Source: Algoriphagus yeomjeoni | GTDB lineage: Bacteria; Bacteroidota; Bacteroidia; Cytophagales; Cyclobacteriaceae | Assembly: GCF_003259505.1 (NCBI RefSeq) | Contig: NZ_QLLK01000007.1 | Coordinates: forward strand, 186,001-250,000 | Direction of reading: 5' to 3' | DNA length: 64,000 nt | In this document: positions 44,994 to 54,445 of the stretch, piece by piece | How the letters are laid out: each line of letters begins with the position of its first letter | How positions within the stretch are numbered: position 1 is the first letter of the stretch | Translations under genes and position numbers: made by a program | The notes under the pieces: generated by a model | What the model was told of the DNA's origin: nothing | Database searches by the model: none | What the model saw: only the letters and a program-made list of their open reading frames with translations

Positions 44994-45413
44994 ATGTTCA
45001 TGATTAAGACAGCAATTAAAACTCCAGAAAGGAATAAAACTGAAAAGTCAACCCATACTGCCGCAAACAGGATCAGTACAGATTTTATGGAACTGTTGGA
45101 AAGTCAATTTCCTGTGACAGATCTTCGGAATACAATTAAACTAAGAGCAGCTTCGGACTTTGCCCAAAAACTCAATATCCATGTTAATCATCTTAACAGG
45201 AGTGTTAAATCTATTTTCAATAAGGCAACATCAGTGATTATCAGGGAAAGAATTTTGGCAGAGTCCAAGCGTCTTCTAAAGCAAAGCGACTGGAATGTAT
45301 CAGAAATTGCCTATGCCTTAGGTTTTACAGAAGTGACACATTTCAACAACTTCTTTAAAAAGGAAATGGAAATGAATCCCTCACAATTTCGCAAATCATT
45401 AACCGATAATTGA
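44994..45413 (+). CDS. AraC-type helix-turn-helix protein, DNA-binding part only
   Basis: A 139-residue protein whose residues ~45-135 form an AraC DNA-binding domain with two helix-turn-helix units. The first is ASDFAQKLNIHVNHLNRSVKSIF; the second is WNVSEIAYALGFTEVTHFNNFFKKEMEMNPSQFRKS. The usual ~150-residue sensor domain is missing; only a ~40-residue N-terminus remains, so it may be a stand-alone regulator or a shortened gene. Start at 44994 or at the ATG at 45000. It is followed by a terminator and then the esterase-acetyltransferase-cupin genes, which it may regulate. Confidence 0.87.
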   Translation: MFMIKTAIKTPERNKTEKSTHTAANRISTDFMELLESQFPVTDLRNTIKLRAASDFAQKLNIHVNHLNRSVKSIFNKATSVIIRERILAESKRLLKQSDWNVSEIAYALGFTEVTHFNNFFKKEMEMNPSQFRKSLTDN

Positions 45414-45441
45414 AAAAACATAGATAGATCTGGTAACAAGA

Positions 45442-45470
45442 AAGCCTAAGTCCAGGTGGGCTTGGTTTTT
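45442..45470 (+). terminator. Intrinsic terminator after the AraC-type gene
   Basis: AAGCC (45442-45446) pairs with GGCTT (45459-45463), with further pairing between flanking bases, and is followed by GGTTTTTC. It lies 29 bp beyond the AraC-type stop codon and should separate that gene from the esterase gene. Confidence 0.65.
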
Positions 45471-45583
45471 CTAACTCAATATTTGAAGTTCAGTATAGAT
45501 TGTTCAGTCGGAAAACCCTTTGTTAAACCACTCACTTGAAGTACCTTATAAGTATCTCCAACTCAACTCAAACTATCAATAAA

Positions 45584-46477
45584 ATGAAAAATACATTTTT
45601 AGGCATACTTCTAAGTTGCTTCATCGCTTGCCAAAGTTTTGCACAATCAAACCGTGTCATGAATCTATTCCCGGAAGGAACAATTCTGCATGGCAATATC
45701 CCCTACCAAAGCGACACCTTGAAAAAGCATTTGTTGGACATTTATCTACCTGCAAATGCCACAGGTAAAGTTCCTTTGATTGTATTTATTCATGGAGGTG
45801 GATGGCTCAGCAATGATAAATATGCCGACATGGGATATATGAAAGAAACCGTTTCTGAAATTCTGGAAAGCGGATATGCTTTGGCTTCTATCGATTATAG
45901 ATTCAGCACGCAGGCAGTTTTCCCTGCTCAAATGCTAGACTGTAATGCGGCTATTTCTTATTTGGTTGACAATGCAGACAACTATGGATTTGACACAGAG
46001 CGCATGGCTTTAATGGGATTTTCGGCCGGTGGTCATTTAGCGTCTATGATTGGACTGGCGAATAACAATAAGGTGGATGAATTTTATTTACCGAATATCA
46101 ATCGATCTTTTGGTTTCAAAGCAGTGGTAGACTTTTATGGACCGGCTGATTTGACCCTATTTCCGGGTGCGATCGATGCCAAATCCCCAGAAGGATTATT
46201 GATTGGAGCGGCTCCATTGGATAGACCTGACTTGGCAAAAATGGCAAGTCCAGTCAGTTATGTGGATGAAAACGATCCTCCTTTTTTGATCATTCATGGC
46301 GAAAAGGATGACTTGGTTTCTCCAAACCAATCACATTTATTGAATTCCTGGCTTAAAGTAAAAGGAGTTCCCACGGAATTGATAATCGTCAAAGATGCTC
46401 CTCACTTCGGCCCCATGTTCGATGTGGAAGAGATTAGAATTAAGGTGATTCGCTTTCTCAATGAAGAATTAAAATAA
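45584..46477 (+). CDS. Secreted alpha/beta hydrolase (BD-FAE/carboxylesterase-like)
   Basis: From the start at 45584 (MKNTFLGILLSCFIACQSFAQ) the product has 297 residues with a signal peptide. The alpha/beta hydrolase core shows the oxyanion motif HGGGW, the nucleophile elbow GFSAGGH, the Asp in HGEKDDLVSPNQ and the His in DAPHFGP. This suits a feruloyl- or acetyl-esterase-like enzyme acting on small esters or glycan acyl groups. In-frame codons upstream of the chosen start lack a signal. It is followed 39 bp later by a hexapeptide acetyltransferase gene, suggesting linked acyl chemistry. Confidence 0.9.
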   Translation: MKNTFLGILLSCFIACQSFAQSNRVMNLFPEGTILHGNIPYQSDTLKKHLLDIYLPANATGKVPLIVFIHGGGWLSNDKYADMGYMKETVSEILESGYALASIDYRFSTQAVFPAQMLDCNAAISYLVDNADNYGFDTERMALMGFSAGGHLASMIGLANNNKVDEFYLPNINRSFGFKAVVDFYGPADLTLFPGAIDAKSPEGLLIGAAPLDRPDLAKMASPVSYVDENDPPFLIIHGEKDDLVSPNQSHLLNSWLKVKGVPTELIIVKDAPHFGPMFDVEEIRIKVIRFLNEELK

Positions 46478-46516
46478 TTCCACAAAGGACTCAAGCGCTT
46501 AGTAACATATTAATCA

Positions 46517-47134
46517 ATGGAATTACAAATGGCAGAAAATCAAAATAAACTGAAAGCCCAAGAAAAATTGGTGGAAATCAGACAAGAACTTTACTCAGAT
46601 ACTCCTACTCCTTTAAGTCATCCTGCTTTTAAGATAATCAATTCCATTGTCCAAGAGTCACTTGTCTTGGTAGCACAGATGAATGCCTCAGGAAAAATCG
46701 AAGTGGCTAGAGATTTCCTGAGCAAAATCACAGGGCAGGAACTGCATGAGTCGGTGACGCTCTTCCCTCCTTTTACTACCAATTTTGGGAGATTCACAAG
46801 CATAGGGAAGGATGTGTTCATCAATCACGGCTGTTCCTTTTTGGATCTTGGCGGCATTACAATCGAAGATCAAGTACTGATCGGGCCACATGTAAAATTG
46901 GTTACTGAAAATCATCCTTTGGATCCAAAACTTCGAAGAGGAATGCTGGCCAAGCCAATTTTGATTAAGAAAAATGCTTGGATCGGAGCTGGTGCAATAG
47001 TTTTACCTGGGGTAACCATTGGTGAAAATTCTGTAATAGCTGCCGGAGCAGTAGTTTCCAAAGATGTTCCAGACAATACGGTAGTTGGTGGTATTCCAGC
47101 AAAAATCCTTAAGACCATCGAAGATTCTCGTTAG
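46517..47134 (+). CDS. Hexapeptide-repeat O-acetyltransferase (maltose/galactoside acetyltransferase-like)
   Basis: A 205-residue cytoplasmic protein with a left-handed parallel beta-helix. Visible are FGRFTSIGKDVFINHGCSFLDLGGITIEDQVLIGPHVKLVTENHPLDP, then IKKNAWIGAGAIVLPGVTIGENSVIAAGAVVSKDVPDNTVVGGIPAKIL. The catalytic His is probably the one in ENHPLD. It belongs to the LacA/Maa/NodL group that moves acetyl from acetyl-CoA to sugars or similar acceptors. The N-terminal ~60 residues resemble the helical Mac region only loosely. It follows the esterase gene closely. Confidence 0.9.
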   Translation: MELQMAENQNKLKAQEKLVEIRQELYSDTPTPLSHPAFKIINSIVQESLVLVAQMNASGKIEVARDFLSKITGQELHESVTLFPPFTTNFGRFTSIGKDVFINHGCSFLDLGGITIEDQVLIGPHVKLVTENHPLDPKLRRGMLAKPILIKKNAWIGAGAIVLPGVTIGENSVIAAGAVVSKDVPDNTVVGGIPAKILKTIEDSR

Positions 47135-47187
47135 AGACATTTTAAGTCTAAAACAGAAACTTCTTCCTTTCATCCAAAAATTATCCT

Positions 47188-47682
47188 ATGAAATACGCAA
47201 AAAATTTATTCTTATCTACAGGTATCCTATTTCTACTTTTTTCTTGCAACTCAGAAGAAGTTCAAAAAGAACGAATTTCGGAAAATGGAGACGTTGATAC
47301 CATATTTCCACAAGGAAATCAAGGACCAGCAGAAAACTTCATAGGCAAAGCATACGCGTATAACTTAGTTCCAAATGACACTACGCTAACAACCCTGGTT
47401 GGTAATGTATATTTCGAACCCGGTTCAAGAAGTAACTGGCACACCCACCCAGCAGGACAGATTCTCATCATCACTTCAGGAAATGGTTTTCACCAAATCG
47501 AAGGACAACCAAAACAAGCGTTGAAAAAAGGTGATACAGTTACCTGTCCTCCCGACGTGAGACACTGGCATGGAGCCAGTCCAGAATCGGGCATGCAACA
47601 AATCTATATCCTTCCAAACACAGAGAAAGGAATTGTCAATTGGATGGAAGCTGTAACGGATGATGTCTATAACGCTCAATAA
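47188..47682 (+). CDS. Cupin-domain lipoprotein
   Basis: A 164-residue protein with a lipoprotein signal (ILFLLFSCNS) and one cupin barrel. The barrel shows GNVYFEPGSRSNWHTHPAGQILIITSGNGFHQIEG, then DTVTCPPDVRHWHGASPESGMQQIYI, which contains the metal-binding His, His, Gln/Glu and His set. It resembles carboxymuconolactone-associated cupins that sit near oxidoreductases. It lies between the acetyltransferase and the molybdenum hydroxylase genes on the same strand. Its envelope location would match that of the Tat-exported hydroxylase. Confidence 0.88.
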   Translation: MKYAKNLFLSTGILFLLFSCNSEEVQKERISENGDVDTIFPQGNQGPAENFIGKAYAYNLVPNDTTLTTLVGNVYFEPGSRSNWHTHPAGQILIITSGNGFHQIEGQPKQALKKGDTVTCPPDVRHWHGASPESGMQQIYILPNTEKGIVNWMEAVTDDVYNAQ

Positions 47683-47845
47683 TTATCCAAAATGCATTGG
47701 GTATTTATAAATCAATTATATAGCTAGCTAACATTTTAGAACCCTTTTAAATAGTGGAAGAGTGGCTTTAATAATACATTCCGTTTGAAATTCGTAAGAC
47801 CCGAAGCATTGTAAATCACTAACTTAGAATCAAATACTTAAACTC

Positions 47846-48304
47846 ATGGCACAATACAACCTTAAAATTAACGGAGCTACCAAACAAGTCGATGTCGATC
47901 CAAGCACTCCTATGCTTTGGGTGCTACGGGATCATCTAGACATGGTAGGCACCAAATTCGGATGCGGCATCTCTCAATGCGGAGCCTGCACCATTCACTT
48001 AGATGGCACTGCTATTCGCTCCTGCCAACTCCCAGTTTCGGCTGCTGAAAATGCTGAGATCACTACAATTGAAGGTATTTCTGAGAAAGGTGACCATCCT
48101 GTTCAAAAGGCTTGGTTGGAGCATGATGTGCCACAGTGTGGGTATTGCCAAGCTGGGCAAATCATGTCGGCTGTTGCTTTGCTTAAAGATAATCCAACTC
48201 CAAGCGATGCCGATATTGACAATGCGATGAATGGAAATATCTGCCGCTGCGGAACGTACACCCGTATCAAAGCAGCCATTAAAACAGCCTCTCAATCAGC
48301 CTAA
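47846..48304 (+). CDS. Molybdenum hydroxylase small subunit, 2Fe-2S (IorA-like)
   Basis: A 152-residue protein with two 2Fe-2S sites. The plant-type N-terminal site is [17 protein letters not shown] followed by CQLP. The C-terminal helical site is [11 protein letters not shown] and [13 protein letters not shown]. This is the small subunit of isoquinoline 1-oxidoreductase or aldehyde dehydrogenase-like enzymes. It has no signal peptide; it is probably exported by hitch-hiking on the Tat signal of the large subunit encoded 11 bp downstream. Electrons pass from the molybdenum site through it to an unidentified acceptor. Confidence 0.94.
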   Translation: MAQYNLKINGATKQVDVDPSTPMLWVLRDHLDMVGTKFGCGISQCGACTIHLDGTAIRSCQLPVSAAENAEITTIEGISEKGDHPVQKAWLEHDVPQCGYCQAGQIMSAVALLKDNPTPSDADIDNAMNGNICRCGTYTRIKAAIKTASQSA

Positions 48305-48315
48305 ACCCAGATATC

Positions 48316-50586
48316 ATGACCTTAATCGATAAAAAAATAAATAGAAGATCATTCCTGAAAGTTTCTACACTTGCAGGAGGTGGCATGATGCTGAGCTTTA
48401 GCTGGTTGGCAGGTTGTAAACCTACTCCAGAGGAAGTATTGACGATGCCAAAAGAATGGTTTGAAATCAATAGCTATATCAAAATTGGAGAAAACGGAGC
48501 AGTCACCCTTTTCAACCCAAATCCTGAATTTGGTTCTAATGTAAAAACCTCACTTCCTATGCTTCTCGCCGAAGAGCTGGATGTAGATTGGAAGAACGTA
48601 TTTGTAGAACAGGCAGATTTTTACCCTAAGCGATATGACCGTCAGTTTACCGGTGGTAGCCAAGGCATCAGATCAGGCTGGGTTCCGCTAAGAACGGCTG
48701 GGGCAACAGCGAGACAGTTACTTGTGAATGCCGCAGCCCAAACCTGGAATGTTCCCGCTTCCGAAATCACAACCAATGCTGGTTATTTGGAACATAAGGG
48801 AAGTGGCAAAAGAGTAGGTTATGGTGAAGTAGCTTCTTTGGCCGGAACCTTAGATGCTCCAGATCCTGAAACAGTTAAGCTGAAAGAAACATCAGACTTT
48901 AAGATCATTGGTAATTCTAAAAAGAATGTTGACGGTTTGAAGATAGTTACCGGCAAACCTATGTATGCAATGGATCATAAAGTGGAAGGCATGAAATATG
49001 CCGCCATTGTGCATCCTCCGGCTTTTGGAATGAAAATAAAGTCTTTTGACAAAGCTTCTGTGACCTCCCTGCCAGGGATTCAGGACGTATTTTCGATCAA
49101 GTTATTTAAGGAAGGTTTTGAGCGACATGCTTTTGATACAACTACTTTTCCAGAGATCATCGCCATCGTAGGAAATTCCACCTGGGAAGTGATGCAGGCT
49201 AAGAAAGTATTGAAAGCAGATTGGGAAATAGCTCCCGAAAGTAATTTCAAAATGGGTGGTTGGGGACCAGGTGTCTCAGAAGTAAAAGTCCCTAGTGGGC
49301 TGGAAAACTCATCTACCCATGCTGAAAAAATGGCTGAATACATCACCAAACCAGGTAATATTCTTAGAAAAGACGGTGATCCTGAAGGAGAATTCAAGAA
49401 AGCTGATCGGGTAATCGAACGAACATATACTGCACCTTTTTTAGCTCACAATCCCATGGAGCCAATCAATTGCTTTGCTGATGTGAAAGGCGATAAAGCA
49501 ATTATCTATGGTCCATCGCAAATACCAGATTTTATCCATGGTACTATAGCCAATAGCCTTGGGTTAGAAAAAGAGAACGTTCAGATAAATCTTGCCCGGA
49601 TGGGCGGAGGATTCGGAAGAAGGGCCTACTGCCATCATATGACGGAAGCAGCATTGATTTCTCAAAAAATTCAGGCTCCTGTCAAAATGGTGTATACCCG
49701 TGAGGATGATATGACTGCAGGTGTATACAGACCTACTTACTCAGCGACTTATCGAGCGGCATTAGACGAAAACAATAACCTATTAGCACTGCATGTGAAG
49801 GCGGGAGGAATTCCTGAATCACCGATTCACGCGAATAGATTCCCAGCAGGAGCTATTGACAATTACTTGGCTGAAGGCTGGCAAATCGAATCAAACATTA
49901 CCGTTGGAGCTTTTCGGGCACCTGGCTCAAACTTTATTGCGGGAGCAGAACAAAGCTTCTTGGATGAATTGGCAGAGGAAATGGGGAAAGATCCGATTGA
50001 ATTCCGGCTTGAATTGCTGAAAAGAGCTGAAACAAATCCAGTGGGAAAAGACAATGACTACATACCGAAACGCTACGCCGGAGTTTTGGAATTGGTCCGT
50101 GAAAAGTCAAATTGGAGCAATACAACTCCAGGAATTCACAAAGGAGTTTCTGCTTATTTCTGCCATAATTCCTATGTAGCAGAAGTCATAGAAATCAGCA
50201 TGAAGGACAATCAGCCAGTAATTGAGAATGTCTATGCAGCTGTGGATTGTGGGATTGTAGTCAATCCTGATGCCGCCGCCAATATGGGCGAAGGAGCGAT
50301 TGTAGATGGAATCGGGAATGCTTTCTATGGAGAAATGGCTTTTGAAAACGGTGTTCCTACCAAATCAAACTTTGATACTTACAGAATGATTCGTCACAAA
50401 GAGGCGCCGAAGAAAATCGAAGTTCACTTTGTACAAAACAATGAGGCACCTACAGGACTGGGTGAACCACTCTTCCCTCCTGTGTTTGCAGCTTTGGGAA
50501 ATTCCCTTTACAAGGCAACAGGCAAGAGATTATATGAGCAGCCATTCCTGCCAAAACTCATGGAAATGGAAAACTTGAGGATGTAA
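48316..50586 (+). CDS. Molybdenum hydroxylase large subunit, molybdopterin-binding (IorB-like), Tat-exported
   Basis: A 756-residue protein. It begins with a twin-arginine signal (INRRSFLKVSTLAGGGMML, R10-R11). A long molybdopterin-binding part follows, typical of the xanthine dehydrogenase family: NPMEPINCFADV, MGGGFGRRAYCHH, GAFRAPGSNF and a C-terminal PTGLGEPLFPPVFAALGNS that carries the catalytic Glu. It forms a heterodimer with the 2Fe-2S subunit upstream. No FAD subunit or cytochrome gene lies nearby. Substrates could be N-heterocycles or aldehydes; the specific one is unknown. No molybdenum cofactor genes are in the window. Confidence 0.93.
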   Translation: MTLIDKKINRRSFLKVSTLAGGGMMLSFSWLAGCKPTPEEVLTMPKEWFEINSYIKIGENGAVTLFNPNPEFGSNVKTSLPMLLAEELDVDWKNVFVEQADFYPKRYDRQFTGGSQGIRSGWVPLRTAGATARQLLVNAAAQTWNVPASEITTNAGYLEHKGSGKRVGYGEVASLAGTLDAPDPETVKLKETSDFKIIGNSKKNVDGLKIVTGKPMYAMDHKVEGMKYAAIVHPPAFGMKIKSFDKASVTSLPGIQDVFSIKLFKEGFERHAFDTTTFPEIIAIVGNSTWEVMQAKKVLKADWEIAPESNFKMGGWGPGVSEVKVPSGLENSSTHAEKMAEYITKPGNILRKDGDPEGEFKKADRVIERTYTAPFLAHNPMEPINCFADVKGDKAIIYGPSQIPDFIHGTIANSLGLEKENVQINLARMGGGFGRRAYCHHMTEAALISQKIQAPVKMVYTREDDMTAGVYRPTYSATYRAALDENNNLLALHVKAGGIPESPIHANRFPAGAIDNYLAEGWQIESNITVGAFRAPGSNFIAGAEQSFLDELAEEMGKDPIEFRLELLKRAETNPVGKDNDYIPKRYAGVLELVREKSNWSNTTPGIHKGVSAYFCHNSYVAEVIEISMKDNQPVIENVYAAVDCGIVVNPDAAANMGEGAIVDGIGNAFYGEMAFENGVPTKSNFDTYRMIRHKEAPKKIEVHFVQNNEAPTGLGEPLFPPVFAALGNSLYKATGKRLYEQPFLPKLMEMENLRM

Positions 50587-50657
50587 AGATTAACGACTTA
50601 GGCTATTCCACTGTACTTTATTCTAGAGTTCATTGCACATAGCCTAAGCCTAATTTG

Positions 50658-52280
50658 CTACCGAATTAGTTTAGGCTCCAGCCAAATCAAGGTTAAAACC
50701 AACAAAAACATCCCAAGCCAAAGCCAATCTGAAATCTTCTTTTCGATTTCGGAAACCTGAGTTCTAGTAGTATTTCCAGTATGATCAGATAAAAAGTCAG
50801 CTCTCTGCTTGGCTGTTTTCAGACTTACCCATTCAGACGAAGGATAGCTATACATCTCCAACTTATCGCCAATTGAGATCCACCCGGAATCCAAGCTCAC
50901 AAAGCTCCCAGACTTAGAAAAAGGATTGACAAGGGACTGTTGAAGAAAAACTGAATCAGATTCAATTTTTATAAAATTATCTTCAAACTCTTTCTTATTT
51001 ACCAAAACTTCTCCACTCATTCCCGTAAAAACAGGTTGCATTAGTTCTATTCCGCCTGCTTGCTGTGGCAACATTGCGCTAAGAATTTTTTGCCAAATCT
51101 CTTGATACCTGAGACTATCGCCAGCCAATTTGACAGGAAAAGTCTGCCCAAGTAGGCTCACTCCCACTTTCGCATTTCCGACTTGCTGCACTGCAAATCC
51201 CTTCTCAAAAAGTACTTTTTGTGCGATGACTTCTTCGAATTCAAATGGCGCTGATTCCAAATCAGTTTCTATCCTCCGACTTTCTTCATTCGTGCTTCTG
51301 TTGGTCTTGAAATTGGTCTCAAGAGCCTTATTAATCGAAGAAATATCATTTGCTACATCGGTTAGGTTCATCACCAAAACCGAAGCACCGTCGGCAATTG
51401 CTTCCTGAATTGATTTCTTTTTCAGTTGGGCCGGATCTATAACCAAAAACTGCAGAGAATCCGTTTCCGCTCTTCCTGATGTGATAGTTGCGCTTTTGGA
51501 GATGTCGATTTTCTCGCTCACATTTTCACCAGAAGCAATAAGGAACTGGCTCAAAAAGCGGATCTCTGAGGTTGGAAACGCAAATTGCAAGCTATATCTA
51601 ATAGGCTTGGCTGCTGTTGTGAAAAAGTTGATACTTCCATAAAGGCTATCGTTAACCATCAAATCCAGCTGATTTCTTCCCAAAATGCTAGCTGGAAATT
51701 GAATTGAAAAGATACCTGAACTTGGTGCTACTCTTGTTTCGCTGAGCAATTCTCCTTGCTGAGATAAAGAGATTTTCAAGGAATCTTGGGCTACAATTCT
51801 CCCATTTATAGTCTGCATTTCACCTTTTCGGAGGATTCCTTTCCATTCTAAAAATGAAATTGAACTAGGTTCAGATTCCGAAATCCATAGAATCTCCTTC
51901 TCACCCAAACTCAATAAATCAACCTTGGAAAAGTCATTACCAAGTAAGTAAACAGGGTTTCCTTCTCCTTTATACTTGGTGATATCATAGGATTTTTTCA
52001 GATCCAGACTATCCCGAAAATAATTGAGGGTACTCTTTTGGGTAGATCCTGAATACACCAAAACGGCTTGCTCAGGATTGCTTGACCTCCAACTAGGCTG
52101 AAAAATATACCCAATCAAAAGTAGTGAGAAGAGTGCATTCAAGCTGCCTTTTATGGCTTTTCCCGAAGGTTTCAAATCCGACTTTCCAATCCAAAAGAGC
52201 TGAACCACCAAAATAGTCAGAATCACCACGGCGAATAGCCAAGCCCAAATCCATGATAGTATAGGTTCGAAATGAATCAT
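50658..52280 (-). CDS. BatA-operon membrane protein of unknown function
   Basis: From the start at 52280 the product has about 540 residues. Two N-terminal membrane helices (about 10-30 and 43-62) precede a large region of ~430 residues, and one C-terminal helix (WLWLGMFLLVLTLIWLEPKLI) ends the protein. The middle is beta-rich and Ser-rich with no clear family. The topology (membrane helices at both ends, soluble domain outside) resembles the BatA-like protein at 54442-55614. Its ATG overlaps the stop of the DUF4175-like gene in an ATGA arrangement, so it is translationally coupled and the last gene of the MoxR operon. An upstream in-frame ATG (52295) is inside that gene. Confidence 0.82.
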   Translation of the reverse strand: MIHFEPILSWIWAWLFAVVILTILVVQLFWIGKSDLKPSGKAIKGSLNALFSLLLIGYIFQPSWRSSNPEQAVLVYSGSTQKSTLNYFRDSLDLKKSYDITKYKGEGNPVYLLGNDFSKVDLLSLGEKEILWISESEPSSISFLEWKGILRKGEMQTINGRIVAQDSLKISLSQQGELLSETRVAPSSGIFSIQFPASILGRNQLDLMVNDSLYGSINFFTTAAKPIRYSLQFAFPTSEIRFLSQFLIASGENVSEKIDISKSATITSGRAETDSLQFLVIDPAQLKKKSIQEAIADGASVLVMNLTDVANDISSINKALETNFKTNRSTNEESRRIETDLESAPFEFEEVIAQKVLFEKGFAVQQVGNAKVGVSLLGQTFPVKLAGDSLRYQEIWQKILSAMLPQQAGGIELMQPVFTGMSGEVLVNKKEFEDNFIKIESDSVFLQQSLVNPFSKSGSFVSLDSGWISIGDKLEMYSYPSSEWVSLKTAKQRADFLSDHTGNTTRTQVSEIEKKISDWLWLGMFLLVLTLIWLEPKLIR

Positions 52281-54445
52281 TGCAGCTTGCTCCAAAAGGC
52301 TTTTTCCAATTTTTGATTTTTGAGAAAAGATGCATTTACACCTTCACTTTGAGCGATCAGCGGATAGAGTTTTTGGAAAAGTAGCTTCCTGCCCTCTTCA
52401 TCAATTTTACCAGAATTCAGCTCCTGAAGCTCCAATAAAACCGACCAATCCTGCATTCCGGTATAATTCATTCGCTCAGTCCATAGCTCACCGAATTTCT
52501 GCACCACTGCTTTATCATTTGCTGAAAGTTCCTGCTTTGGAAGTAATCCTAACACTTGAGAAGCTAAAGGTGCGAGGCGATTTTCCACTTCTATTTGCTC
52601 CTTTTCAAGTTGATTTTTTAGATCGTCCAGATCACCAGTCAGTCTCTTTTCCTCTTCTTTAAGCGGTGGAGGGTCAAAACCCGATCTTTTCACATAAGCC
52701 CGAGATTTTTGCTGTACTGTCTTAAGGTACTCCAGCGCTTTTATCTGAAAAGGCAATGCTTTCTCAGGTTCGAACAAGCGAAGGTGCAACTCAGATTCCC
52801 ACATTTCCTCTATGGCAAGTTTCAGCAGGTATAGCGAGGATGTTTGATCAACCTCAGCTTTGGTTTTAGTCTGGGTATTGTTCAGAAATGCACTCATAAG
52901 CCCCCCAAGCCCATCTTCACCTGTATTCTGTGGTGCTGTTACAGCAGTGCTGTCTTTAGTTGCAGTTTCTTTGGTAGGAGTAAGATTAGGAACAATTCCT
53001 TCATGACTGTGATCATGATCGTGTCCTGCAAGGAAATCTACTGCCTCGGAGCCAGCATTTGTGTCTGAGTTTTCCTCACCCAAATACTGCCCATAGCGCA
53101 TCCGAAGAAGCTTCTGATCACTCCCGATTTCATTGGAAGTAGAATTAAACTCTTTCTCAGACTTGCTCTTTTTTGTGGAAATTAAGTTCTCCGTATCAAT
53201 GATAATTTGTCGCTGACTACGAAAATACTCCGGCATCACATGAATTGCCATCCCTATCAATTCCTGTTCATCCACACCCGTAGAGTCCACATAATTGATA
53301 AAATAGGTGTCGCTTCGCGAAAAGTTGGGTTCAGGCAATCTATTATCCATAGCCGCCCAGTAGTAGTATAACTCATCGCCAGGATTGAAATCAAAGGAAT
53401 TCAAATCAAGGGTAACAGTGAGGTCTCGGGACTTAAAATTCTGCTGAGGAATGGGTATACGACTTTCCCTAAATCTCACATTTTCACCGGAGCCTCTTGC
53501 CAGCGTAGCTACCAAAAACACCTCCTTAACAACAAAATCATCCGAGACTTTTGCGGCTACTGAAATGGTTTTTGGATCCTTGGTAAAGTGGTATTTGTAG
53601 AGTTCTTTTTCAGTTGGCTGAATCACTGGAGCCAAATCGTCTATCGCCTGCAGTGGAAAGAAACCAGTCTCAAAAACGACCTGCCCATCTTTGCTGGCCC
53701 TAAGAGCATAAATCCCTGAATTTACCACGCGGTCACGGAGAGTAAAACTATCTTCATTTTTGGCAAACTCAAGCCCATCTCCATTTGAGTTAATGAGTTC
53801 AAGCTTTAAGTCCTGTGAGTTTGAAAGCGAAATAACCCATTCTACATCAGAGTTTTTGATGGCTTCTATCTCAAGTTCTGATTGAGTCACTTTTGGTAAG
53901 CGAGTATATCCCGGAGGAACGATGTTAACCTCAGTAGATGTCAGCTCAATTGGTAAATTGACCGCTGCAATTGCTGGTGATTTATACTCATGTTTAGACA
54001 GAGTAAGTGGAGAATTTGTCTCTGGAGAACTCAAGTGGTATAACCCAAAAACACTTGATGCAATCGCCAACGCAACCAAAAATGGCCCTGTATTCTTGAA
54101 CCAAAGACTAATATCGCCACCTCGGAATTGCTCATTCACCCGCTCGAATTGAAGCTTTTCAGCTGTATTTTTATCAGCTTTATCAAGGAGTTCCAAACTG
54201 AATTCCAAATCCTGAAACTGCTCGTGCATCACCCGAACTGCCTGAAATCGCTTACTTCGGAACAATCCCAGAAAATGAGCTGCTACACCAAAACTCGCTA
54301 AAAGCACTAAACCAATAGCCAGAGTAGAAGTCGTGAAAATCATCGAAAATATGGCTACGGATAACCCTGCAAGAAAAGCTTTCAGAGCAGTTTGTATTCT
54401 CAGCTGCTTGTCAATTCTTACGATATACTGCTCGATCTTGCTCAT
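52277..54445 (-). CDS. DUF4175-like membrane protein with coiled-coil C-terminus
   Basis: A 722-residue protein. Two to three membrane helices lie at the N-terminus (about 22-40, 44-62, 125-143). A beta-rich exported region follows (~150-380). The C-terminal third (~410-720) is long helices rich in Glu, Lys and Leu, including KEEEKRLTGDLDDLKNQLEKEQIEVENRL. The order matches the DUF4175 proteins found in MoxR/BatA operons. A short His/Asp-rich stretch (GHDHDHSHEG, encoded near 53000-53030) may bind metal ions. The start overlaps the upstream BatA-like stop by 4 bp. The function is unknown; it is probably an assembly or envelope-integrity factor. Confidence 0.82.
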   Translation of the reverse strand: MSKIEQYIVRIDKQLRIQTALKAFLAGLSVAIFSMIFTTSTLAIGLVLLASFGVAAHFLGLFRSKRFQAVRVMHEQFQDLEFSLELLDKADKNTAEKLQFERVNEQFRGGDISLWFKNTGPFLVALAIASSVFGLYHLSSPETNSPLTLSKHEYKSPAIAAVNLPIELTSTEVNIVPPGYTRLPKVTQSELEIEAIKNSDVEWVISLSNSQDLKLELINSNGDGLEFAKNEDSFTLRDRVVNSGIYALRASKDGQVVFETGFFPLQAIDDLAPVIQPTEKELYKYHFTKDPKTISVAAKVSDDFVVKEVFLVATLARGSGENVRFRESRIPIPQQNFKSRDLTVTLDLNSFDFNPGDELYYYWAAMDNRLPEPNFSRSDTYFINYVDSTGVDEQELIGMAIHVMPEYFRSQRQIIIDTENLISTKKSKSEKEFNSTSNEIGSDQKLLRMRYGQYLGEENSDTNAGSEAVDFLAGHDHDHSHEGIVPNLTPTKETATKDSTAVTAPQNTGEDGLGGLMSAFLNNTQTKTKAEVDQTSSLYLLKLAIEEMWESELHLRLFEPEKALPFQIKALEYLKTVQQKSRAYVKRSGFDPPPLKEEEKRLTGDLDDLKNQLEKEQIEVENRLAPLASQVLGLLPKQELSANDKAVVQKFGELWTERMNYTGMQDWSVLLELQELNSGKIDEEGRKLLFQKLYPLIAQSEGVNASFLKNQKLEKAFWSKLQ

